DNA from: Paracoccus kondratievae
Lineage (GTDB): Bacteria; Pseudomonadota; Alphaproteobacteria; Rhodobacterales; Rhodobacteraceae
Assembly: GCF_009301415.1 (NCBI RefSeq)
Contig: NZ_CP045072.1
Location: 735,001-799,000, forward strand
Direction: 5' to 3'
Length of the DNA stretch: 64,000 nt
The notes under the pieces are model-generated. The model was not told where the DNA came from, did not search any database, and saw only the letters and a program-made list of their open reading frames with translations. Within the stretch, counting starts at the first letter, position 1, and every line of letters starts with the position of its first letter. Positions 11,210-19,199 of the stretch are shown in pieces. Both the position numbers and the translations under genes were made by a program.

Positions 11210-11775
11210 CGCGCCGCCGCTATCTCGCGGTCACGGCGCTGGCCGCAATCGGCATCGCCGCCGCAAACACCGTCGCGACGCCGACGAAATTCATCTGGAA
11301 CGCCACCGCCAGCGCGCCGGTCGGCTTCTACACGGTCGAGCCGGCCGACGCGCTCGACGTGCCGGAGCTGGTCGCAGTCCAGCCGCCCGAACCGCTCGCC
11401 GCCTTCATGGTCGGACGCGGCTATGTCGGGCGCGGCGTTCCGCTGTTGAAGCGCGTCCTCGGCCTGCCGGGACAGCGGGTTTGCCGCACCGGCCGCACGA
11501 TCACGGTTGACGGGATCGAGATGGGCGATGCGCTCGACCGTGACCGGATCGGCCGGGAACTGCCCATCTGGCAAGGCTGCCGGACCATCGGCGACGACCA
11601 GATTTTCCTCATGAATTGGGATGTCCGCGACAGCCTCGACGGCAGGTATTTCGGACCCATCCCCGTAAGCTCCGTCATCGGCCGGGCGGTCCCGCTCTGG
11701 ACCGATGAGGAAGGCGTCGGCCGCTACGAGTGGCGCGTGCCGACCACTGATTTCCCCCAACCAGAAGGAGACTGA
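11206..11775 (+). CDS. traF: TraF-type S26 signal peptidase (conjugal pilin maturation)
   Basis: 189 aa, starting inside the DUF2840 stop (ATGA). An N-terminal membrane segment (about residues 6-24) is followed by the serine motif NATASAPVGFY with Ser36 as nucleophile and the lysine motif VPLLKRVLGLPGQ with Lys82 as general base. TraF of RP4 cyclises the TrbC pilin by removing C-terminal residues in the periplasm; a TrbC homologue is encoded further along this element. Length matches the family. Confidence 0.9.
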   Translation: MTRRRYLAVTALAAIGIAAANTVATPTKFIWNATASAPVGFYTVEPADALDVPELVAVQPPEPLAAFMVGRGYVGRGVPLLKRVLGLPGQRVCRTGRTITVDGIEMGDALDRDRIGRELPIWQGCRTIGDDQIFLMNWDVRDSLDGRYFGPIPVSSVIGRAVPLWTDEEGVGRYEWRVPTTDFPQPEGD

Positions 11776-11777
11776 CC

Positions 11778-12110
11778 ATGCCAGCCAATATCTTTGAACC
11801 CACCGCCAACGGCTATGCCGGTCGCGTCCGACAGTTCGGCATCGACGAGGAAATCGTTCTTGTCGCCATCGAGCCGGGCGACGGCGAGAACACGCCAGCC
11901 TATCGCGTCCACCTCGATGACGAGGACGGCCCCGACATCGGCGGTGCGTGGAAACGTGTCGGCGAACGCGCAGGGAATTATATCGCGCTGGAGATCGACA
12001 GTCCGCTTTTCCCCGCGCTGTTTCGTCCGGCGCTGTTCCAGGCCGACGACGAGGGGCGCACCTTCCGGCTCGCATGGAAGCGGCCACGGGCGCGCGAGGA
12101 TCGGGGCTGA
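11778..12110 (+). CDS. DUF736 domain-containing protein
   Basis: 110 aa. The sequence (GYAGRVRQFGIDEEIVLVAI, YRVHLDDEDGPDIGGAWKR, then YIALEIDSPLFPALFRPALF) follows DUF736 from end to end. It is a beta-rich small protein of unknown role, common on conjugative elements of Alphaproteobacteria. The spacing of 2 bp after traF and 3 bp before the transglycosylase shows that it belongs to the same operon. Confidence 0.88.
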   Translation: MPANIFEPTANGYAGRVRQFGIDEEIVLVAIEPGDGENTPAYRVHLDDEDGPDIGGAWKRVGERAGNYIALEIDSPLFPALFRPALFQADDEGRTFRLAWKRPRAREDRG

Positions 12111-12113
12111 TCG

Positions 12114-12956
12114 GTGCGCGTTCCGGTCATCCCTTTGTTCGCGGGAAATCCGTCTCATCCCTTCGTCCCGCTCGGGCGCAGGACGGCCAGCGCCCGCAGC
12201 GAAGGTCAGGGGCGGCCCCCGGCCGGCGCTTGCGCCTCGCCCTTGACCGCAGCGAGGACGATGGCAGGCTGGAGCCATTGCGGAGACAGGGCGGCATGGC
12301 GTCTTGCCGTCCTGTTGCTCGCCGGGGCGCTTTCCGTCTGCGCCGGATCGAGCGTCGCGGTCGCGCAATCCGCGTCGGTCGAGCGCCCGGCAGCCGCCCA
12401 TCCCCATGCCGCTCACATCGCCGAGGCGTCGCAGCGTTTCGGCATCCCCGAGCACTGGATTCGCGCCGTGCTGCGCGCCGAAAGCGCGGGCGACATGCGC
12501 GCGGTTTCGTCTGCCGGGGCGATGGGGTTGATGCAGGTAATGCCCGACACATGGGCGGGCCTGCGCGTCCGCCATGGCCTCGGCCGCGATCCCTACGACC
12601 CGCGCGACAACATCATGGCAGGGACGGCTTACCTGCGCGAAATGTTCGACAGATACGGCAATGTCGCGGCAATGCTGGCGGCATACAATGCCGGCCCCGG
12701 TCGCTACGACGAGCACCGCGCAACGGGCCGCCAGCTTCCCGCCGAAACCCGCGCCTATGTCGCCGCGCTCGCCCCGATCCTTGGCGGCGCGGCTCCATCG
12801 GATGCGCCGTCCCGGCAACCGCCGCCGCCGCGCGATTGGCGCGATGCGCCGCTGTTCGTCCAGCGCCAGGACGACAGCCGGGCGACCGTCACCCCGCCGT
12901 CCGACGCCCAATCCGGCGACCTGTTCGCGTCCGTCTCGGAGCGGGATCGCCGATGA
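12114..12956 (+). CDS. lytic transglycosylase (conjugation-associated, SLT type)
   Basis: Up to 280 aa from a GTG at 12114; an ATG at 12261 (MAGWSHCGD) gives a cleaner signal peptide (WRLAVLLLAGALSVCAGSSV) and is a real alternative. The SLT domain spans about residues 98-230: AVLRAESAGD carries the catalytic Glu122, followed by GAMGLMQVMPDT and AAYNAGPGRYDE. The enzyme cuts peptidoglycan to let the conjugation channel through the wall, like TrbN/VirB1. The Pro-rich tail after residue 235 is variable. It overlaps the next gene by 4 bp. Confidence 0.88.
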   Translation: MRVPVIPLFAGNPSHPFVPLGRRTASARSEGQGRPPAGACASPLTAARTMAGWSHCGDRAAWRLAVLLLAGALSVCAGSSVAVAQSASVERPAAAHPHAAHIAEASQRFGIPEHWIRAVLRAESAGDMRAVSSAGAMGLMQVMPDTWAGLRVRHGLGRDPYDPRDNIMAGTAYLREMFDRYGNVAAMLAAYNAGPGRYDEHRATGRQLPAETRAYVAALAPILGGAAPSDAPSRQPPPPRDWRDAPLFVQRQDDSRATVTPPSDAQSGDLFASVSERDRR

Positions 12957-13528
12957 AGATCGCCTATGCCGACCCGCCCTATATCGGCTGCGCGCATCTC
13001 TATCGCGACCATCCCGACTATGCCGGCGAGGTCGATCATGCGCGCCTGATCGAGCGGCTGGAGCGCGACTATGACGGCTGGATATTACACGCCGCCGCGA
13101 CACCGCGCTCCATCGCAACGCTCGCCCCGCTGGTCGAGCGGACGGGCGCGCGGTGGATGGCATGGGTGAAGGGATTTGCCGCGTTCAAGCGCAATATCCC
13201 CGTCGCTTTCGCGTGGGAGCCGGTCATCGTGAAGGCGGCGCGAAAGCCTGTCGTCAGCAAGCGGCTGGTGATGCGGGACTGGATTCAGGAGAGCATCACG
13301 CTTCGCCGCGGCCTCACCGGCGCGAAGCCGGAAGCGGTCTGCCATTGGGCGTTCGAGATGGTCGCCGCGCGCCCCGACGACACGCTCGACGACCTCTTCC
13401 CCGGCACCGGCGCGGTCGCGGAAGCGTGGCGCACATGGCGTCTCAAATTCGCTTTGCCGGACGAGCCGGCGGCGCGCGTCGCGCCTCGCGGTGTGCAGGA
13501 ACGGCAGGCGGACGGGGCGGGATCATGA
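12953..13528 (+). CDS. putative DNA methylase (DPPY motif) of the MT-A70/N6 type
   Basis: 191 aa, ATG inside the preceding stop. The N-terminus MKIAYADPPYIGCAHLY has the amino-methylase motif IV (Asp7-Tyr10), and LDDLFPGTGAVAEAW near residue 145 resembles motif I with G-x-G. The order (DPPY first) and small size leave no room for a large target-recognition domain. It is the last gene of the operon that starts at the HTH protein. Activity is inferred; the Pro in place of Ser in the usual FSGSG-type motif I may affect AdoMet binding. Confidence 0.75.
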   Translation: MKIAYADPPYIGCAHLYRDHPDYAGEVDHARLIERLERDYDGWILHAAATPRSIATLAPLVERTGARWMAWVKGFAAFKRNIPVAFAWEPVIVKAARKPVVSKRLVMRDWIQESITLRRGLTGAKPEAVCHWAFEMVAARPDDTLDDLFPGTGAVAEAWRTWRLKFALPDEPAARVAPRGVQERQADGAGS

Positions 13529-13769
13529 GGACCGGAGGGGCGGAAAGGGCGGGATTTTACGAGGGCAAGATAAAGGAACATGGCACCATGTCGGGCCAGT
13601 TCTCGAATTTATTGTTGTCTGCACACTGTTTAGGGGAGCCGCGAGCGGCACCCTGTTTTCGGACCCCGCGTGCCGCGATCTGGCGCAAAGCCTTAGCTTT
13701 GCAGGGTTTTGACCGGCACTATAGGCCCATATCGGCCTGTTTTCGGCGGTTTTGGCTGGAGGCGCGTCC
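13529..13769. other. non-coding gap before the relaxase, candidate oriT region
   Basis: About 240 bp between the transfer-prep operon and the relaxase gene, the usual place for a transfer origin in this class. It contains aggcccatatcggcct (13726-13741), with aggcc/ggcct arms, just upstream of a gttttcgg stretch, and an earlier run of GC-rich imperfect repeats. Reading frames across it look non-coding. No nick site can be assigned from sequence alone. Confidence 0.35.
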
Positions 13770-15819
13770 ATGAGCGCCGACGACGAAAACCGCTTCCGTC
13801 CGAAGCTCGGACGCATCCGATCCGACACGCCAAAGGCGGGCAGGACCAGGAGTTTTCTAACCCAGGCCAAGAAGCTCGCCCGGCAGCACAGAACCGCCAA
13901 TCCCAAATACGCGCCGCGCCTGGAATCCCGCACGGCGGCGAAGGGCGGCAAGGGTTCTCGTTCGGCCAAGGGGCCGGGCGTCCGGCGCGGTCGCGGCGCA
14001 GCCTTCGTTCGCGCCCGCACCCTGTCGGGCGGCTGGCGTCACAGCGCGCCGGGAATGCGCCGCGTCATCGTGAAAACCCGCTACGTCAAGGACGCCGGCA
14101 GGAACGGCAGATCGGCCGCCCATCTGCGCTATATCCAGCGTGACGGCACGTCGCGCGATGGCGAGCGCGGTCAGCTCTATTCGGCGACCGAGGACCGCGC
14201 CGATGGCGATGCTTTCGTCGAGCGCGGCAAGGAGGATCGGCATCAGTTCCGGTTCATCATCTCGCCGGAGGACGGCGCCGACCTCATGGACCTGACAGCG
14301 CACACGCGCGACCTCATGCCAGATCGAAGCCGACCTTGGCACGAAACTCGATTGGGTGGCGGTCAATCACCACAACACCGGCCATCCGCATGTGCATGTC
14401 ATCGTCCGCGGCAAGGACGATCTCGGCGAGAACCTTGTCATCAATGGCGACTATCTCGCCAACGGCATCCGCGAACGCGCCAGCGAGTTGACCACGCTGG
14501 AGCTTGGCCCCGTGACCGAGATCGAGCAGGCCCGCAAGCTGTCGGCCGAAATCGACCAGGACCGTTTCACCCGGATCGACCGGGCGATGACCGAGGAAGC
14601 CGACGACAGGTTTCTCGACCTGCGCCATGAGCCGGACGAACCGCGCCGCCAGTTCAACCGGGCGCTGCGCCTGCGTCGTCTCGCCAGGCTGGAGAAGATG
14701 GGGCTGGCGACCGAACACGCGCCGGGCGTTTGGGAGTTAAGCGAGAAGATGGAACCGACCCTGCGGGAGATGGGAGAGCGCGGCGACATCATCCGCAACA
14801 TGCACAAGGCGCTGAAGGCCGATGGCATGGAGCGCGATCCCACGACCTTCCATATCCATGATGGGCCGCCCGAGGCTCCCATCGTTGGCCGCGTCGTGGA
14901 TAAATACCTGTCCGACGAGCTGGGGGAGAACCTGACCGTTGTGGTGGATGGCATCGACGGCCGGACGCACCATGTCGCCGGCATCGACCCGGCCCGCGTC
15001 GAGGATGCGCGTATCGGCAGCGTCATCGAGATCGGCCCGGCCGACATCGCGCAGCGGCCATCCGACCGGACCATTGCCGCCATCGCCGAGGATGGCGTCT
15101 ATCGGCCGAGCCGTCATCTGGAGCAGGCGAAGTTCGAGGGCCGTGTTCCGGGGAGCGATTACGAGGGATATGTCGATGCCCATGTGCGCCGGCTGGAGGC
15201 ATTGCGCCGCGCCGGGATCGTCGAGCGGATCGACGCCGACCAATGGCGCATCCCCGACGATTTCGAGAGCCGCGCCACCGCCTACGATGCGGGCCGCAAC
15301 CGGCAGGCCAGCGTTCGCGTCCTGTCGGCCCTCGATCTCGAAAAGCAGATCGGCGCGGACGGCGCGACCTGGCTCGACAGGCGGTTGCTATCCGCCGATG
15401 CATCGGATCTCGCCCCGGCCGGTTTCGGCCAACAGGTCCGCGAGGCGATGGACCAGCGCCGCGAACATCACATCGACCAAGGCGACGCCACGCGCAGCCG
15501 GGACGGTCGAATCTTCTATCGGCGCAATCTTCTCGCCACCCTACGCGAGCGGGAAGTTGCCCGCGCCGGTGCGGAGATGGCCGAGGGTAAGGCGCTGCCG
15601 TTCCGCGCCGCCAAGGATGGCGAGAGTGTCAGCGGCAAGTTCACCGGGACTGTCCAGCTAACCAGCGGCAAATTCGCCATCGTGGAAAAGAGCCACGAGT
15701 TCACCCTTGTCCCGTGGCGGCCCGTCATCGACCGCCAGCTCGGCCGCGAGGTCGTTGGCGTCGTGCAGGGCGGATCGGTGTCGTGGCAGTTGGGGCGGCA
15801 GAGGGGGTTGGGATTGTAG
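13770..15819 (+). pseudogene. VirD2-type relaxase (DUF3363), frameshifted near 14319
   Basis: The first frame (from MSADDENRFRPK at 13770, ggagg 7 bases upstream) covers a basic N-terminus and the relaxase start (RRVIVKTRYVKD, HLRYIQRDG, FRFIISPEDGADLMDL). After RDLM at 14318 the correct reading continues in another frame as QIEADLGTKLDWVAVNHHNT with the HPHVHV metal-binding histidines, and then a long DUF3363 C-terminal region to 15819. Two missing bases (or one extra) at about 14319 separate the two; the intact protein would be about 680 aa. Relaxases nick oriT and pilot the strand into the recipient. As read, neither half has both the tyrosine region and the histidines, so transfer would fail unless the frameshift is a sequencing error or is bypassed. 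Confidence 0.85.
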
Positions 15820-15860
15820 TCCCGATTATTCGGCCGCCTGACCACGCTGTTGCTCGCGTT

Positions 15861-16475
15861 CTAGCGAAGGCTTCTGCCGATCATTGCTATGATAATCTCG
15901 TAGAGTTCGGCTTGCGCCTGCTTGGCGGTGATCTCGCCGGTTGCGGCGGCATGGGACAACGCATCGGCCGCACCGAGCATCGCCCAAAAGCTGGACTGCA
16001 AAATGCCTGCTGGTCCCGAGAACGGGGCCAACGCCTTCCGGCATTTTTCGATGAACGCCTGTTGATAGTCGCGCTTCACCGCCTCCAGTTCGGGGGAGCC
16101 GGCAAGCCCGGCAAGAACGCCGGGAATCTCGCGGCCCTGGGCCAGCACACATTCGACATAGGACGAGGCGATGACCCTCGCGGTTCCTTCCAGGGTTGGT
16201 TCGCGGGCCTCAAGCGCAGCGTCGATCACCGCCGTCTGCCGCGCATCGAAATCCTGATAAAGCGCGGTCAGCAATCCGGTGCGGGTGCCGAAATGGTCAT
16301 AGATCACCGGCTTGGTGACGCCCGCCTCATCCGCCATGCGCGGCAAGGTCAGCGCGTCGGTGCCTTCCTCGCGCGCGAGCCGCCACGCCACATCGAGGAG
16401 CTGGCGAAGCCGGTCCTCACGGCTCAAACGAACGCGCTTCGCGGCGATCTGACTGTCATCGGGTATGCTTGACAT
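15861..16475 (-). CDS. TetR-family transcriptional repressor, probably of the divergent MFS pump
   Basis: 204 aa from the ATG at 16475 (MSSIPDDSQ); the longer frame would run through the promoter. The N-terminal HTH is REDRLRQLLDVAWRLAREEG ... LPRMADEAGVTKPVIYDHFG ... LLTALYQDF, the standard TetR pattern, and the C-terminal half is a helical ligand-binding domain. It is divergent from the MFS transporter with a palindromic site between them, the usual arrangement for a drug-responsive repressor. The ligand is unknown. Confidence 0.9.
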   Translation of the reverse strand: MSSIPDDSQIAAKRVRLSREDRLRQLLDVAWRLAREEGTDALTLPRMADEAGVTKPVIYDHFGTRTGLLTALYQDFDARQTAVIDAALEAREPTLEGTARVIASSYVECVLAQGREIPGVLAGLAGSPELEAVKRDYQQAFIEKCRKALAPFSGPAGILQSSFWAMLGAADALSHAAATGEITAKQAQAELYEIIIAMIGRSLR

Positions 16476-16514
16476 CTCTATATACCAAAGGTAACTTACC
16501 TGAAGTATATAGAG
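16476..16514. promoter_or_regulatory. nested palindromic operator between tetR and the MFS gene
   Basis: An inner perfect palindrome ggtaacttacc (16490-16500) sits inside an outer perfect inverted repeat, ctctatatac (16476-16485) and gtatatagag (16505-16514). The GGTAAnTTACC form is a classic TetR-family operator. The outer arms overlap AT-rich promoter-like sequence on both strands, so one bound repressor could shut both divergent promoters. Confidence 0.75.
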
Positions 16515-16605
16515 ACTGCTCACCAAACGCAACCACCTGCCGGACCCCGCTCCGGCGGCCGAAACGGCGTGCTCGCGCGCGCCGTTCGCAGAGGACTTTT
16601 GCCCG

Positions 16606-18072
16606 ATGACCGATATGAAGCTCCCAACCTCCGCAAATCGAAAGGCATGGCTTGGCCTCATGGCCGTGCTGCCGCTTGTCCTGCTAGTCGCCATGGACGG
16701 TTCGATTCTTTACCTCGCCATGCCGCACATCACCTCCGCGCTGCGGCCGACCGCCGACCAGGCGCTATGGATTCTCGACATTTATGGCTTCGTGGTCGGT
16801 TCGCTGCTGATCGCCTTCGGCAATATCGGCGACCGCTATGGGCGGCTCAAGCTCATGATGGTCGGCGCGGTGATCTTTGGAGTGGGATCGCTCGGCGCAG
16901 CCTATGCGCAATCGCCATTGATGCTGATCGCCGCGCGGGCGCTCATGGGGCTGGGCGGCGCGACATTGCTGCCGTCCGGGCTGGCGATTGTCAGCGCCCT
17001 GTTTCCCGACTCGCGTATGCGCGCCCGCGCTATCGGCATCTTCGCGGCGACTTTCGCGGCCGGCTTTGCCATCGGTCCCCTGATCGGCGGCATGTTGCTC
17101 CGGCAATTCGAGTGGGGCGTCGTCTTCCTCATCAATGTCCCCGTGGTGCTTGCCTTCCTGATCGTCGCGCCGATCCTGCTGCGCGAAGTCCGCTCGACGA
17201 CTTACGGGCGGATCGACATGCCGAGCCTGCTGCTATCGTTCGTCGGTATCCTGCTATTCACATGGTCGCTCAAGACCGCCGCCGCCGAAGGCTTTACGGC
17301 GATGCAGTCGGCGGGCGGGATCATCGGCATCATTGCCGTCGCGCTGTTCCTGCGCCGGCAGACCCGCATCGACTATCCGCTGCTCGACCTTAACCTGTTC
17401 CGTGATCGGATATTCTCCATTGCGATCCTGACCGGCCTTCTGTCCCTCGTGGTCTGGTCCGCCGCCAGCTACCTGTCCGGCATCTATCTGCAAACCGTCC
17501 TCGGCTTCGACGTGTTCACGACCGCGCTGCTCACGCTGCCGGGGGCTATCGTGCTGACCGCGACATGCGTGGGAACCGCGCGGATCGTGGAGTGGATCGG
17601 CCGCAAGACCGCCCTCGTGGCGACGCATCTGCTGATAAGCGCCGGCGTCTTCATGCTGCTGCTCACCAGCACCGAGGTCGGCGTCCCGGCCTTCATCGCG
17701 TCAACGATGATTGCAGGCATCGGCTACGGCCTGTCGTTCAGCCTTGTGGCCGAGGTCGCTGTTTCGGCGGTTCCAGCCGAGCGAGCCGGTGCGGCCGGAT
17801 CAATCGCGGAAACCAGCAACGAGTTGGGCAATGCCCTCGGCATCACCTTGCTCGGATCACTGGCCGCTTTGAGCTTCCGGCTGCTCGGCCCCGGCGTGGC
17901 GGGAACCCTCAACGAAACGCTCGATCATGCGGGCATTGCCCCGGAAGCCGCCGCACAGGCGAAGGAAGCGTTCCTTACTGGCCTGCATATCGCGGTCGGC
18001 GTCGGCGGGCTGCTCACGCTGATCGTCGGCATCGTCGCGTGGCTCTGGCTGCCGAGAAAGCTGCCGGAATAG
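16606..18072 (+). CDS. MFS efflux transporter, DHA2 (QacA/SmvA-like) family
   Basis: 488 aa with about 14 hydrophobic segments, the DHA2 number. The first (GLMAVLPLVLLVAMDGSILY) has the family's conserved Asp, segment 2-3 loop has GDRYGRLKLM (motif A), and ALMGLGGATLLPSG is motif B/C-like. Relatives such as QacA and SmvA export quaternary ammonium compounds and dyes with protons. It is divergent from a TetR repressor and followed 2 bp later by a LysR gene, so it is a regulated cargo module inserted between the relaxase and traG. Confidence 0.9.
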   Translation: MTDMKLPTSANRKAWLGLMAVLPLVLLVAMDGSILYLAMPHITSALRPTADQALWILDIYGFVVGSLLIAFGNIGDRYGRLKLMMVGAVIFGVGSLGAAYAQSPLMLIAARALMGLGGATLLPSGLAIVSALFPDSRMRARAIGIFAATFAAGFAIGPLIGGMLLRQFEWGVVFLINVPVVLAFLIVAPILLREVRSTTYGRIDMPSLLLSFVGILLFTWSLKTAAAEGFTAMQSAGGIIGIIAVALFLRRQTRIDYPLLDLNLFRDRIFSIAILTGLLSLVVWSAASYLSGIYLQTVLGFDVFTTALLTLPGAIVLTATCVGTARIVEWIGRKTALVATHLLISAGVFMLLLTSTEVGVPAFIASTMIAGIGYGLSFSLVAEVAVSAVPAERAGAAGSIAETSNELGNALGITLLGSLAALSFRLLGPGVAGTLNETLDHAGIAPEAAAQAKEAFLTGLHIAVGVGGLLTLIVGIVAWLWLPRKLPE

Positions 18073-18074
18073 CG

Positions 18075-19055
18075 ATGCGGCGGCGATCAGCACCTACGAT
18101 TGATCGTCAAGGGGGGATGCCAGCCTCACTCGGCTCGCGCATCCCCCTCGCATCGTTGATCCAGATGCTCGCCGTCGCCGAATACTTGAGCTTCCACCGT
18201 GCCGCCAAAGCACTCGGCGTCAGCCAGCCCAGCGTCAGCGCAAGGATCAGGACGCTGGAGGAAGATCTTGGCGTCCGCCTGTTCGAGCGCAACACACGGG
18301 GCGTCCGGCTCACCGAAGCCGGGCGCTTGTTCGTTGAACGGGTATCGGCGGGTGTCGATCAACTCGATCATGCGGTGAAGACTGTCGGCATGGCGGCATC
18401 GGGCGAGTGCGGCCGGCTTCGCATCGGCATCCATGCCCTGATCCCCCGCAGCTTCCTCGCTGAACTGATCGCGCAGTATCGAGAAGCCCATCCGGGCATC
18501 GAGGTCGAGATCACCGAAGGCACGGCGCGCGATGCGGTCATGCAACTTCGCGCCGACCGGCTGGACGTGGCGTTCGTCGCCGGAAGCCCGGAACTGCCCG
18601 ACTGCCATAGCCGCCTGATCTGGACCGAACCGCTGCTGGCCGTGCTGCCGGAACAGCATCCGCTCGCCGCGCAGCCCGCCATCACCTGGGCCGATCTTGC
18701 AGGGGAGACGTTCCTTGTCCGGCACGGCGGCACCGGCCCGCAGGTCCACGAGCATATCCTGCTGCGCCTCGCCGGGCGCTGGCTCGCGCCGTCGATCCTG
18801 CGCTTCGACGTGGGGCGCGGCACGTTGCTGTCGATGGTCGGGCAGGGCTTCGGCATCACCATCGTCGGAGCGGCCACGTCGCTGTTGCCGACAACCGGCA
18901 TCGTGTTCCCGCCGTTCGCCGACGAGCCGGAGCCGGTCCCGTTCTCGGCCGTCTGGTCGCCGTTCAACCGCAATGCGACGCTGCGCAATATGCTCACGCT
19001 CGCGGGCAAGATGAGCCGTCCCAGCGATTCGTTTCGGTTGGCGCGGCAGCAGTAG
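18075..19055 (+). CDS. LysR-family transcriptional regulator
   Basis: 326 aa from the ATG at 18075; an ATG at 18117 (MPASLGSR) next to a G-rich stretch is an alternative. The N-terminal winged HTH is MLAVAEYLSFHRAAKALGVS ... PSVSARIRTLEEDLGVRLFE; the rest is a periplasmic-binding-like effector domain. It starts 2 bp after the MFS stop and is transcribed with it, which is unusual for a LysR (normally divergent from its target), so the pump may have two inputs. Effector unknown. Confidence 0.9.
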   Translation: MRRRSAPTIDRQGGMPASLGSRIPLASLIQMLAVAEYLSFHRAAKALGVSQPSVSARIRTLEEDLGVRLFERNTRGVRLTEAGRLFVERVSAGVDQLDHAVKTVGMAASGECGRLRIGIHALIPRSFLAELIAQYREAHPGIEVEITEGTARDAVMQLRADRLDVAFVAGSPELPDCHSRLIWTEPLLAVLPEQHPLAAQPAITWADLAGETFLVRHGGTGPQVHEHILLRLAGRWLAPSILRFDVGRGTLLSMVGQGFGITIVGAATSLLPTTGIVFPPFADEPEPVPFSAVWSPFNRNATLRNMLTLAGKMSRPSDSFRLARQQ

Positions 19056-19199
19056 CGAGACGGACGGGCGCGCGGACACGAACCGTCCTATTTACCGCCA
19101 CCAGTATCCGGCAGCACTCCCGCATCATCTTTCCTGTTGCCCACCCTGATTTTGCCTACTCTCTGATCGGCTCCGTCCCTTTTGCAGACTGGAGCCTGG

